A stretch of DNA of 44,547 nt, taken from Candidatus Rokuibacteriota bacterium (lineage in GTDB: Bacteria > Methylomirabilota > Methylomirabilia > Rokubacteriales > CSP1-6). This document shows positions 31,935-39,957 of this stretch, piece by piece (positions within the stretch are counted from its first letter, which is position 1; the number at the start of each line of letters is the position of its first letter). The stretch is from NCBI GenBank assembly GCA_003221615.1, contig QHSQ01000117.1, forward strand, positions 1-44,547. Reading direction: 5' to 3'. The notes beneath the pieces are model-generated. The model had not been told where the DNA came from. It did not search any database and was given only the letters and a program-made list of their open reading frames with translations. The position numbers and the translations under genes were made by a program.

Positions 31935-33046
31935 CGGCCGCGGAAGAAGCTCCGAACGCAGTCGGCGACATAGTCGATCTCGTCGCGCGTGAGGTCGGGG
32001 CGGATGGGAAGGCACAGAAGCTCCTCGGCGAGACGCTCGGCGACCGGGAAATCCCCCTTTCGCCATCCGAGGTCCGCAAACGCGGGCTGCAAATGAATCG
32101 GCGTCGGATAGCGCACGACCGCGTCAACTCCCGCCGCGCGAACATGGCGCAGGAGGTCGTCGCGGCGGTCGGTACGGACCTGGAACAGATGGTAGACGTG
32201 CTCTTCGGCAGGCTCGACGTGCTGAAAGCGCAGCGGCAGGTTGGCGAGACGCTCGCGATACGCCGCCGCGACCTCGCGGCGCCTCGCGTTCCACTCGGGG
32301 AGTCTCGGCAGCTTGTACCGCAGCACCGCGGCCTGGATCGCGTCGAGCTTGCTGTTGAGCCCGACGACGACGTGGTGGTTCTGGCCGTCTTGCCCCAGCT
32401 CCCGCAGGAGGCGGACCTGTCGGTCGAGATCCCCGTCGTTCGTCGCGACAGCGCCGCCATCGCCCGCGGCGGCGAGATTCTTGCTCGGATGGAAGCTGAA
32501 GCAGGCGGCCGCGCCCAAGCTCCCGACGGGCCGGCCGTCGATGCGCGCCCCAACGGCTTGCGCCGCGTCCTCGATGACCGCGATGCGCCCATCCCGCACC
32601 TGGGCAAGTATCGCGCCCATGGGCGCCGGCTGGCCGTAGAGGTGCACCGGGATGACCGCGCGTGTCCGCGGGGTGATCGCGCCGGCCAGCTGTCGAGCGT
32701 CCAGCGAAAACGAGCGCTCTTCGGCGTCGACCAGAACGGGCCGGGCGCCGCACAGCCGGATCGCGGCGACAGTCGCATGGAAGGTGTTGGCCTGCGTGAT
32801 CACCTCGGCGCCTTGTGTCACGCCGCACGCGCGAAGCGCAATGGTCAGCGCGTCGGTGCCGCTGTTGAGACCGCGCGCGTGCTTGACGCCGAGAAAGGCG
32901 GCGAAATCCGATTCGAACCCGTCGACCTCGCCGGTGAGAATGTACCGTCCCGCCAGCAGCATCTCGGAGACTTGCCGCATGAGCGGGGTCGGATCCTCGC
33001 CGAACTGGTCACGATAGTTGTAGCGCGCGACGTGCATCGTAGCCAT
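31931..33046 (-). CDS. DegT/DnrJ/EryC1/StrS-family PLP aminotransferase
   Basis: A 371-aa PLP-dependent sugar aminotransferase. The PLP lysine is K189 in FSFHPSKNLAAAGDGG, the pyridine-binding Asp is D160 in VIEDAAQ, and the N-terminal GLNSGTDALTIAL holds the phosphate-binding residues. This family aminates keto-sugars and keto-cyclitols; AcbV and ValM-type enzymes of cyclitol pathways and StrS of streptomycin belong here. The MATMHV start (33046) lies one base after the kinase stop; a second ATG three codons on is possible. With the Gfo/Idh dehydrogenase it gives an oxidation-amination pair, implying an amino-sugar or aminocyclitol product. Confidence 0.92.
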   Translation of the reverse strand: MATMHVARYNYRDQFGEDPTPLMRQVSEMLLAGRYILTGEVDGFESDFAAFLGVKHARGLNSGTDALTIALRACGVTQGAEVITQANTFHATVAAIRLCGARPVLVDAEERSFSLDARQLAGAITPRTRAVIPVHLYGQPAPMGAILAQVRDGRIAVIEDAAQAVGARIDGRPVGSLGAAACFSFHPSKNLAAAGDGGAVATNDGDLDRQVRLLRELGQDGQNHHVVVGLNSKLDAIQAAVLRYKLPRLPEWNARRREVAAAYRERLANLPLRFQHVEPAEEHVYHLFQVRTDRRDDLLRHVRAAGVDAVVRYPTPIHLQPAFADLGWRKGDFPVAERLAEELLCLPIRPDLTRDEIDYVADCVRSFFRGR

Positions 33047-33047
33047 G

Positions 33048-34046
33048 TCACCCGTCCAGCGCGGCGAAGCGCCCGGCGCCGAGCAGCCCCGCGTCGTCAT
33101 CGTTGATGCCCAGCTCGAGCATGGCATTCCAGTCCGTGTCCAGGTTCCAGGCGCTTGCCGCCATGGCGTCGACCAGCTCCTGGCGATAGCGCTCACCGAG
33201 AGCGAGCGCGAAACCGCCGATGACGACGAACCGTTCGACACCGACACCGAGGTGCAGGCTCGCCAGCGCCTGACCGAGCGGCCGGGCGGCGTCGCGAATC
33301 ACCGCGCACGTCCAGCCGTCGTGCGCGTGAAAGGCGGCGACGAGGGAGCGAGTGTCGAAGCCGTCGGGATCTCCGCCTGCCCCACCACCCAGGACTGACC
33401 GACGGAAGGCGTGCGGCTCTCGCACGGCCCGGCGGCGCGCGAGCGCGAGGGCCCCCCGCGCCGAGGCGACGGCGCCGAGATGCCCCGCGCCCCCGCAATC
33501 GCAGATGGGCGCGTCCGCGGAGAAGTCGACACGCAGGTGTCCGATCTCGCCCCCGCATCCCCGTCGGCCGAGCAGGGGCCGGCCGTCGACGAAGAGCTTG
33601 TGACCGATCCCGGAGCTCACCGTGACGACGCACAGGTCTTCGCTCGGGGCGCGAAGGTAGCGATAACCCGCGGCGGTCAAGTCGTTCAGCACCTTGACGC
33701 GGGCATCGGGCCAGCGGCGTACCAGGTCGTTCCGGAGCGGAAACCGGGTGCGCAACGGGCCGCCGAAAACAGTGGGGGCGGCGAGCGCGTTTCCGGCAGG
33801 GTCGATCGGCCCGGGGAAAGCCAGCGAGACGACCGTCGGGCGGGCATTCTGGAGGACGCTTCTGGCCAGGTCTTCCATCTCCTCGAAGACACGCGCGTAG
33901 ATCTGGTCCGGGGACGCCACCGGGACAGTCCAGTGGCTCGGCGTCGCGCGACGCATGACCTGGCGCAAGACGTCGTCTCGCGGATCGTAGACGCCGGCCC
34001 GCAAGGTCGTGCCACCGATATCGAACACCAGACAGCGGTCAGGCAT
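33048..34046 (-). CDS. ROK-family sugar/cyclitol kinase
   Basis: A 332-aa kinase of the ROK family. The ATP-binding motif is VFDIGGTTLRAGV (D9-T13), the catalytic region KVLNDLTAAG (N121-D122), and the ROK zinc region EIGHLRVDF (H170) followed by CDCGGAGHLG (C182, C184). The third zinc Cys of CxCGxxGC is replaced by His189, which could still bind zinc. A kinase of this family (AcbM) phosphorylates 2-epi-5-epi-valiolone in the acarbose pathway. Placement directly after the EEVS-type cyclase, with an 8-nt overlap, fits that role here. Plain sugar kinase activity is the alternative. Confidence 0.88.
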   Translation of the reverse strand: MPDRCLVFDIGGTTLRAGVYDPRDDVLRQVMRRATPSHWTVPVASPDQIYARVFEEMEDLARSVLQNARPTVVSLAFPGPIDPAGNALAAPTVFGGPLRTRFPLRNDLVRRWPDARVKVLNDLTAAGYRYLRAPSEDLCVVTVSSGIGHKLFVDGRPLLGRRGCGGEIGHLRVDFSADAPICDCGGAGHLGAVASARGALALARRRAVREPHAFRRSVLGGGAGGDPDGFDTRSLVAAFHAHDGWTCAVIRDAARPLGQALASLHLGVGVERFVVIGGFALALGERYRQELVDAMAASAWNLDTDWNAMLELGINDDDAGLLGAGRFAALDG

Positions 34047-35238
34047 GGGCGCCGACTTCCTGTCCGGCCTCGCCGGCGCTCAGGTCGGATCCGAGGCTCT
34101 CGAGCCAGTCGAGCGCGCTGTCGAGCATCGCGGTCGAACAGCTGTCGGCGTCTTCGACGAACGCCGCCTGCCCGATCCGCTTCGGAAGCACGAGGTGCCG
34201 GCGGTGGCGCTGGGCCTCGGCGAGGGCGTCGAGGCAAAGACGTCGCGTCAGAAGGGGTGAATGGATGGGGAGCCCGGACCCGGCGAGTGCATGGATGATT
34301 CGCAAACAGTCCGCTTCGGCCAGCCAGCCCATCAGGGAGGCGAGCACGGCGCTGAGGGCGATATCGATCCCCACCGCCTCGCCATGCGAGATCTCGAAGC
34401 CGGAGGCGGACTCGATCAACGGGCTGAACGTGTGCCCCATGTCGACGAATCGTTTGTGCGTCACGTTCTCGTAGAGGTTCGGCTCGAGCTCATCGAGCAT
34501 GGCCGTGGCGGCGCGCCACAACGCCTCGAGCGAGTTGGCGCGCGGTCTCTGGAACCCGGAGGCGACGAACTGGGGCGCGTCCGCCTCGACCAGGCGAAAT
34601 AGCCGCTCGTCGCGCACGAGGGCGATCTTGATCATCTCGGCGAGGCCCGACCGCAGGTGGCGCCTGGAGAGGGTGCGAAGCGTCGCCGGATCGAGGAGAG
34701 TGAACTCGGGCGGATAGAAGCAACCGATATAGCTCTTGTGCCCGAGAAAATTCACCGCCCCTTTCGCGCCGAGGCCGGCATCGATCTGTCCGATCAGGGT
34801 CGTCGGGATGCGAATACAGCCGATGCCGCGTCGGATCGACGATGCGGCGACCGTGACGATGTCCATGCACACGCCCCCGCCGAGCGCGATGAGTGCCGCG
34901 GAGCGGTCGAGCCGATGGCGGAGCGCGGCACGGCACACGCGCATCACCTGCGTCGGTGTCTTCGTCCATTCGTGGCACGGGAGCACGAGCGTATCGAGAC
35001 TGAAGCCGGCCCGGCGGAAGGTCTCGCTGGCTCGGTGCCCGTACAGCTTCATCACCGTCGGCGTCGTGACGAGCAGTGCGGCTCGGGGCGCGAGCGCGCT
35101 GGGGAGCGGAAGCGTGCTCTTGGGATCCAGCAGGTTCTCGGACAGCATGACCTCGTACGAGGAGCTCAGAGTTGTCGTGAGGCGGCGCCGTTGAAGCCCA
35201 CCCGTGGTGAGATCCTTGTATGCCCCGTTCGCGGCCAC
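34039..35238 (-). CDS. Sugar phosphate cyclase, 2-epi-5-epi-valiolone synthase (EEVS)-type
   Basis: A 399-aa member of the dehydroquinate synthase fold. The NAD/metal region is GGGVCMDIVTVAASSIRRG (G120-), then IPTTLIGQIDAGLGAKGAVN (145-162) and GLAEMIKIAL (E201, K204). Three features place it with EEVS and not shikimate-pathway DHQ synthase. First, the block MLDELEPNLYE (247-257). Second, VDMGHTFSP (265-273), where DHQ synthases have LNFGHTFGHA, so the Asn is Asp and the second His is Pro. Third, the GQIDAGLGAKGAVNF pattern. H285 in ISHGEAVGID is kept. EEVS turns sedoheptulose 7-phosphate into the C7 cyclitol 2-epi-5-epi-valiolone. The GTG start gives the normal family length. The subtype was assigned from remembered motifs, without an alignment. 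Confidence 0.83.
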   Translation of the reverse strand: MAANGAYKDLTTGGLQRRRLTTTLSSSYEVMLSENLLDPKSTLPLPSALAPRAALLVTTPTVMKLYGHRASETFRRAGFSLDTLVLPCHEWTKTPTQVMRVCRAALRHRLDRSAALIALGGGVCMDIVTVAASSIRRGIGCIRIPTTLIGQIDAGLGAKGAVNFLGHKSYIGCFYPPEFTLLDPATLRTLSRRHLRSGLAEMIKIALVRDERLFRLVEADAPQFVASGFQRPRANSLEALWRAATAMLDELEPNLYENVTHKRFVDMGHTFSPLIESASGFEISHGEAVGIDIALSAVLASLMGWLAEADCLRIIHALAGSGLPIHSPLLTRRLCLDALAEAQRHRRHLVLPKRIGQAAFVEDADSCSTAMLDSALDWLESLGSDLSAGEAGQEVGAHA

Positions 35239-35340
35239 GGCTGTTTCCCTGTCTGCCCCCCGAGGCTACGCAGGGAAAACGCCGCCTCCAATCAGGCGAG
35301 TGCCTGATTCGGATGCGGGGAGTCCTGGATGAGAACGCCT

Positions 35341-36674
35341 TCAGGCCACGTGACACGTACGTGGGTCGGTACTCCGGGTCGCACCGCGCCGGCCGAGGCT
35401 CAGTAAGCGCTGCTTTTCGGAGGGATCGAGCATCCCGAAGCGCCAGGCGATGACCGCGTAGGCGATCAGATACGTCGTGCCGGCCAGCACCAACCGATCG
35501 ATATTCGAAAAGGCGGCCGCCCTCACGGCGACCGCCGGAACGGCCGCACGGCGCCCGGCAGCCCGAAGGCCGAGAGAAAGCCGAGCGTGAAGACGGCAAC
35601 GATCACGAGCTTCATCAGTGTCTGCAGCGCCAGGAAACGCGTGTCGTCGAGCACCCGCAGCGGGCCATGGGCGGGAATGGCGGCCAGCAGCAGCACGCCC
35701 AACCAGATGCGAAAGACCGGGACGCTCGCGCTATAGACGTCAGTGAAGAGCAGGCCGAGGAGATCGTGCGCGGTGATCCACAGCACACACAGCAGCGGGA
35801 CGAGGAGCAGAGCCAGCTTCCGGGTCGTGTCGCGCCATATCGGCATGATCGCTTCCGGCTCTCCCCGGGTCACTCGCTCGCGCATTCTGACCATCATGAC
35901 GCCGCACGCGGAGCTGGCGATGAGGTCGACGAGCGGGATCTGCAGGCAGCCGATCGAATACACAGCGAAGGTCGCGGCGTCGACGCGGCTCGACACGACA
36001 TAGGAATGGAAATTCGCCTGCACGATTTCCAGGGCGGCCGCGAGCTGCAGGGGCAACGCATACGCGAGTTGCGTGCCGAGCTGCGGCGGATCGACTGCGA
36101 AGCCCGCACCGAACGCGCGGCGGCAATAGACGAGGGCGGCGGTGAGACGGAGCGCGGCAAACACGATGGCGCCAACGAACAACGCATCCAGGCGTCGCCA
36201 GACGAGCGCTGGGAGGAGCATCAGCAGCGCTCGCCCGACATCGGACAGCGCGTAGCTGATCGACGCCAGCGTGTGTCGACCTCGTGAAATCAGAATGGTC
36301 TCGAGCGGCGCCGACACCAGCATGAGCGCGACGTAGCCGCCCAGGAGAGCGGCCAGGCCTTGCAGCGCGGGATTCCCCAGGGCCGTCGCGAGAGACCCCT
36401 CGAGGTTCGTGAGCAACAGGACCACACCGGCGCCGGCGGCGGCCAGCGCCAGCATCGCGTTGCCGGTATAGGCCCCCCCTCGTTTTGGATCGGAAGGGAG
36501 GAAATAGAAGAGGCTCTCCGCCATCCCCAGCTGGGCGATGCCGTAGATCGTCGTGGAGATCAACAGCAGCTGTCGGTACGTGCCGAAGACGGGCGGTGCC
36601 AGGATGCGGGCCAAGACTAACGGGACGATGAACGTGATGGCGACGGCGACGAAGCGCCCGCTGATCAGGAGCAT
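35341..36674 (-). pseudogene. Polysaccharide flippase (Wzx/MATE-like), apparently frameshifted near its C-terminus
   Basis: From the ATG at 36674 a frame of 383 codons encodes a polytopic membrane protein (VAVAITFIVPLVLARILA, then FGTYRQLLLI) with ten to eleven helices, of the polysaccharide transporter/MOP superfamily. It stops at 35523 just after FGLPGAV. The frame that takes over continues as VPAVAV-RAAAFSNIDRL, then VLAGTTYLIAYAVIAWRFGM to TAG at 35341. That is the missing last helix and tail of such a flippase (about 444 aa in all). A one-base deletion in the GC-rich stretch around 35530-35560 would explain it, either a real mutation, a sequencing error, or -1 frameshifting. No good start exists upstream of 36674 although the frame stays open for about 45 codons. 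It is the first gene of the cluster operon. The 102 nt between it and EEVS hold nothing clear. Confidence 0.75.
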
Positions 36675-36947
36675 CGCGGGCCCGAAGATCGAACGATCAC
36701 GCCAGCCGTCCGGCGGGGGCTCCTGGGCGGCTTGCGTCGATGCGGCGGTCGTACGAGGAGTCGAGCTCTTCGTCGGTTCCAGATCCTCGACCTTCCTCGG
36801 ATACCCTCACACGTGGCCGACCGCGACTCCATCGGGTGAAACCACGCGATTCGCGGCGGGCGAATCCCGTGCCCGCTATACTTCTCACGGCATGATCCCG
36901 AAGCCGGCGCGCGGGCGCTTTCTGGAAGCCGTGGGGTAGTCTAAGGG
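36675..36947. other. Divergent intergenic region between flippase operon and clpS
   Basis: 273 nt that must carry the promoters of the leftward cluster operon and of clpS. TATACT at 36877-36882 is a fair -10 for clpS, without a clear -35. A 7-bp inverted repeat lies just upstream (next entry). The flippase frame is open without ATG/GTG/TTG for part of the region, so some of it may be coding. AGCTCTTCGTC at 36764-36774 repeats the 11-mer at the cluster's left edge. Confidence 0.45.
36848..36866. promoter_or_regulatory. Inverted repeat upstream of clpS, possible operator
   Basis: GATTCGC (36848-36854) and GCGAATC (36860-36866) are perfect inverted repeats around GGCGG. The element spans the place where the -35 box for the TATACT at 36877 would be, which suits a repressor site controlling clpS or the divergent cluster. 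It could also act as a small hairpin. Confidence 0.4.
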
Positions 36948-37235
36948 ATGGTCGAGAAGGCCTCACCCGAGTCGGACGTTGCAGAGGTCGACCAGGAGGC
37001 CGTCGCGCCACCGTGGATGACGATCCTCCACAACTGCGACTGCCACACCTTCGAGCAAGTCGTGAAACAGCTCCAGAAGGCGATCGGCTGCAGCGAGGCG
37101 AAGGGCTGGGAGCTCGCCTGGCAGGTGCACAACACCGGCAAGGCGGTGGTCAGGGTGGGCGCCGAGTCGGAGTGCGTGCGCGTCGGCAACATCCTCGCCT
37201 CGATCGGGTTGATCGTCACGGTCGTGCAGTCGTGA
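36948..37235 (+). CDS. clpS: ATP-dependent Clp protease adaptor ClpS
   Basis: A 95-aa protein ending in the ClpS fold (residues about 22-95): PPWMTILHNCDCHTFEQVV matches the family's core with the Asn and acidic residue that hold the N-degron, followed by AWQVHNTGKAVVRVG (family: H-x-x-G-x-A-V-V) and a final strand LIVTVVQS. ClpS hands N-end-rule substrates to the ClpAP protease. The N-terminal 21 residues are acidic and flexible, as usual. The short AAGGG directly before the ATG is a poor ribosome-binding site. clpA is not adjacent in this window. The DYT-like part of the usual NDDYT motif is changed to CDCHT, which may shift specificity. Confidence 0.82.
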   Translation: MVEKASPESDVAEVDQEAVAPPWMTILHNCDCHTFEQVVKQLQKAIGCSEAKGWELAWQVHNTGKAVVRVGAESECVRVGNILASIGLIVTVVQS

Positions 37236-37266
37236 GCGACGGCACGACCGTGACGAACGCGCGCCC

Positions 37267-38370
37267 TTGACCCACCGCCGGGTCGCGCTCTGGGGTTCGC
37301 TGGCGGCCGAGCTCATCGGCGCCTGGGGGCTCGGCTGGGACATCCAGTGGCACATGACGATCGGGCGCGACTCGTTCTGGATCGCGCCTCATTTGATGAT
37401 CTACTCGGGCGTGGTCGCGGGCCTCGTGCTCACCTGGGGTGTTCTCGTCTACGAGTGCCTCGAGGGCATCACGCCCACACGCGGCTTTCGTCTAGCCGCA
37501 CTCGGCCTCGTGCTCGTCGTGCTGGCGGCGCCGATCGATGATCTCTGGCATCGGCTCTTCGGCCTCGATGTCACGCTCTGGAGCCCACCACACCTCCTGG
37601 CTTTGTTCGGCTCGGCCGTCAGCACGCTCGGCTGTCTTCTGATTGCGATCGAGGTGTACCCGGTGCGCAGCTGGGCGGGGCGCGCCGCGCTCCTGCTGGC
37701 CGGCGCGCTGCTCTACGGCGGTATCCGCGTCACCCTGGACCCGTCCTGGCTCCTCGCCTACACGTACGGGGGTGTCCTGTTCCACACCTTCGCGATGCTC
37801 GCGGCGCTGATCCTGCCGCTGGCGCTCGTGACGGCGGCGCGACTCTCGGCCTTGCGCTGGGCGCCGGTCTTCGTGGTGATCCTTTCCTTCGCGGTGGGGA
37901 TCGTCGGCCAGCAGGTCGCGCGCGCCGGCTTCGAGATCCTTCAGCCCGTGCCGTTCGTCGGCGAGGAGGTCGCCAGGGACTCGGGCTCAGCGATCGCGGT
38001 GGGGCGCGAGATCGTGGAGAAGAACCAGGCTGTGCCACCGCCGCCGTGGGCGCTACGGCTGGCGCTGCCGCTGGTCCCCGCGGCCGTGATGGCGCTGGCC
38101 GATCCGCGCCGGCGGCCCAGCGCGGCGGCGATCGCCTACGGCGCGGCCGTGTTCGCCGCGTACACCTGGTTTCTGTCCACCCTGCCGGCCTACGGGCCGC
38201 TCACGCCGTCGGCCTTCGAGACCGCGGCGGCGCTCGCGCTCACCGTCGCGTACGGTGCCGCAGGCGGTCACGTCGCGCGCTGGCTCTCGGACCGGCTGAT
38301 CGGCGGCCCGCGCCGGGCAGGCGCGGCCCTCGAGAGGCCGGTGGCGGGCGCTACATCACCGGGCCGATGA
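37267..38370 (+). CDS. Polytopic membrane protein of unknown function with Trp-His motifs
   Basis: I cannot name a family. The 367-aa protein has about nine hydrophobic helices. Conserved-looking polar motifs sit at the helix ends: WDIQWHMTIGRDSFWIAPH (residues 24-42), IDDLWHRLFGLDVTLWSPPH (about 90-109), and TYGGVLFHTF. Paired WH and PPH motifs inside membrane helices suggest metal or heme ligands, but this is inference. The start is TTG at 37267, 31 nt after clpS. The C-terminal tail is Arg/Pro/Gly-rich and overlaps the convergent hydro-lyase gene by 20 nt. Confidence 0.7.
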   Translation: MTHRRVALWGSLAAELIGAWGLGWDIQWHMTIGRDSFWIAPHLMIYSGVVAGLVLTWGVLVYECLEGITPTRGFRLAALGLVLVVLAAPIDDLWHRLFGLDVTLWSPPHLLALFGSAVSTLGCLLIAIEVYPVRSWAGRAALLLAGALLYGGIRVTLDPSWLLAYTYGGVLFHTFAMLAALILPLALVTAARLSALRWAPVFVVILSFAVGIVGQQVARAGFEILQPVPFVGEEVARDSGSAIAVGREIVEKNQAVPPPPWALRLALPLVPAAVMALADPRRRPSAAAIAYGAAVFAAYTWFLSTLPAYGPLTPSAFETAAALALTVAYGAAGGHVARWLSDRLIGGPRRAGAALERPVAGATSPGR

Positions 38371-39898
38371 TCCAGGGCGCGAACTCTTCCTCGCCCACGC
38401 CGGAGAGCTCGCTCTTCGAGCGCTTGCCCGAGGCCACCGCGATCACTTCTTCGAAGATCTGACGGCCGACCGCCGCGATCGGCGTGCCCTCGAGGACCAC
38501 GCCGCAGTTGATGTCCATGTCCTCGGCCATGTGGCGATACATCAGCGAGTTGGTCGCGAGCTTGATCGAGGGCACGGGCTTGCACCCGAACACCGAGCCG
38601 CGGCCCGTCGTGAAGCAGATGAGGTTGCAGCCGCCGGCGACCAGTCCGGTGATCGACACCGGATCGTGGCCCGGGGTGTCCATGAAGACGAAGCCGCGCG
38701 TGGTGATCGGCTCGCCGTACTGAAAGACGTCCATCATCGGCGTCGTCCCGCCTTTGGTGACACCGCCCAGGGACTTCTCGAACACCGTGGTGATCCCGCC
38801 CGCCTTGTTGCCCGGAGCGGGATTGTTGTCCATCGCCTCGATCCCGCGGCAGTACCACTCCCACCACTTGTAGCGGTCGATGAGCTTCTTGGCGACGCCT
38901 TCGTTGACGGCGCGCCGGATCAGTAGATGCTCGGCGCCGTAGATCTCAGGCGTCTCGGCCAGCACGCCGGTGCCGCCGTAACGCACGAGCTCGTCGACCG
39001 CCCACCCGAGCGCGGGGTTGGCGGTCATGCCCGAGTTCGCGTCGGATCCGCCGCAATTGGTCGCGAGCACCAGCTCCGAGATCGGTTGCGGTGTGCGCCG
39101 GGCGCCGTTGGCGAGGGGCAGGAGCCTGGCGACCTCCTGCGCGGCGCGATCGACCGTCTTCCGGATGCCGCCGGCCTCCTGGATGTTGATGACGGTCGGC
39201 TTGCGCTCGGGATGACCCGGCGCCGCCATCCGCTGACGCTCGACCATCACCGCGGCCTGGTTGGTCTCGCAGCCCAGGCCGATCAGGATGTACGCGGCCA
39301 CGTTGGGATGCTTGGCGTAGCCGGCCAGCACGCGCTGCAGCGCCATGTGATCCTCGCCGAAGAGCTTGGTGCCGCATCCGGACTTGTGCGTGATCGCGAG
39401 GACACCGTCGATGTTCGGATAATCCTTCTGCACGTCGCGGAAGCGATCCTTGACGAACTGGCTGACGCTCGCCGAGCAGTTGACGCCGGAGATGATCGCG
39501 ACGTAGTTGCGCGTGCCCACGCGTCCGTCGTCGCGCTTGTAGCCGTCGAACGTGCGCATCTGCGCCGGCGGATAGAAGTCGACTGGACGCACGTCCACGC
39601 CGATCTCGTAGCGGTCCGCGCTCAGGTCGCCGATGCCGAGGTTCTGCGTGTGGACGTGGTCGCCCACGGCGATGTCGCACGTGGCGAACCCGATCACCTG
39701 CCCGTACCGGCGGACCGGGGCGCCTGTCGCCACGGCTCGGCGGGCCACCTTGTGGCCCGGCTTGATCTCCTGACGGACCTCGATGTGGGTGGCGCCGTCC
39801 TCGAGGACGGTGCCGGCCGCCAAACCGGCCTTCGCGACCGCGACGTCGTCCTCGGACCTCAGGACGACCGCTTTCTCCGTGAGCGCGTATGTCGCCAT
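38351..39898 (-). CDS. UxaA/GarD-family hydro-lyase (altronate/galactarate dehydratase type)
   Basis: A 515-aa iron-dependent sugar acid dehydratase. The N-terminal SAF domain (about 1-90) includes EIKPGHKVARRAVATGAPV and GDHVHTQNL. The catalytic part begins TFDGYKRDDGRVGTRNYV (family signature) and continues with ITHKSGCGTKLFGEDH, LIGLGCETNQ, ATNCGGSDANSGMTANPALG, FMDTPGHDPVSITGL and CFTTGRGSVFGCKPVPSIK. Cys residues in SGCG, GCE and NCGG are candidate metal ligands. Members dehydrate altronate, galactarate or related sugar acids. A good promoter and GGAGG lie just upstream. The substrate is not settled. Confidence 0.9.
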   Translation of the reverse strand: MATYALTEKAVVLRSEDDVAVAKAGLAAGTVLEDGATHIEVRQEIKPGHKVARRAVATGAPVRRYGQVIGFATCDIAVGDHVHTQNLGIGDLSADRYEIGVDVRPVDFYPPAQMRTFDGYKRDDGRVGTRNYVAIISGVNCSASVSQFVKDRFRDVQKDYPNIDGVLAITHKSGCGTKLFGEDHMALQRVLAGYAKHPNVAAYILIGLGCETNQAAVMVERQRMAAPGHPERKPTVINIQEAGGIRKTVDRAAQEVARLLPLANGARRTPQPISELVLATNCGGSDANSGMTANPALGWAVDELVRYGGTGVLAETPEIYGAEHLLIRRAVNEGVAKKLIDRYKWWEWYCRGIEAMDNNPAPGNKAGGITTVFEKSLGGVTKGGTTPMMDVFQYGEPITTRGFVFMDTPGHDPVSITGLVAGGCNLICFTTGRGSVFGCKPVPSIKLATNSLMYRHMAEDMDINCGVVLEGTPIAAVGRQIFEEVIAVASGKRSKSELSGVGEEEFAPWIIGPVM

Positions 39899-39916
39899 GG
39901 GAATCCTCCGGCGGTC

Positions 39917-39944
39917 ACTATACCGGATCGGCCGAGCCGCTCAA
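39917..39944 (-). promoter_or_regulatory. Sigma-70-type promoter for the UxaA-family gene
   Basis: On the minus strand TTGAGC (39944-39939) and TATAGT (39922-39917) are spaced by 16 bp, with four and five matches to consensus. The predicted RNA start is near 39910, followed by GGAGG and the ATG at 39898, so the leader is very short. Confidence 0.55.
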
Positions 39945-39957
39945 GGCTCCTGATCGA

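Noticed and set aside
34039..35238. Shikimate-pathway 3-dehydroquinate synthase
   Set aside because: Key positions (Asn to Asp, second His of GHTFGHA to Pro) and the ELEPNLYE block fit EEVS; no other shikimate genes are nearby.
36697..37011. A 104-codon minus-strand frame upstream of the flippase
   Set aside because: Arg/Pro-rich composition, antisense to the start of clpS, no motif.
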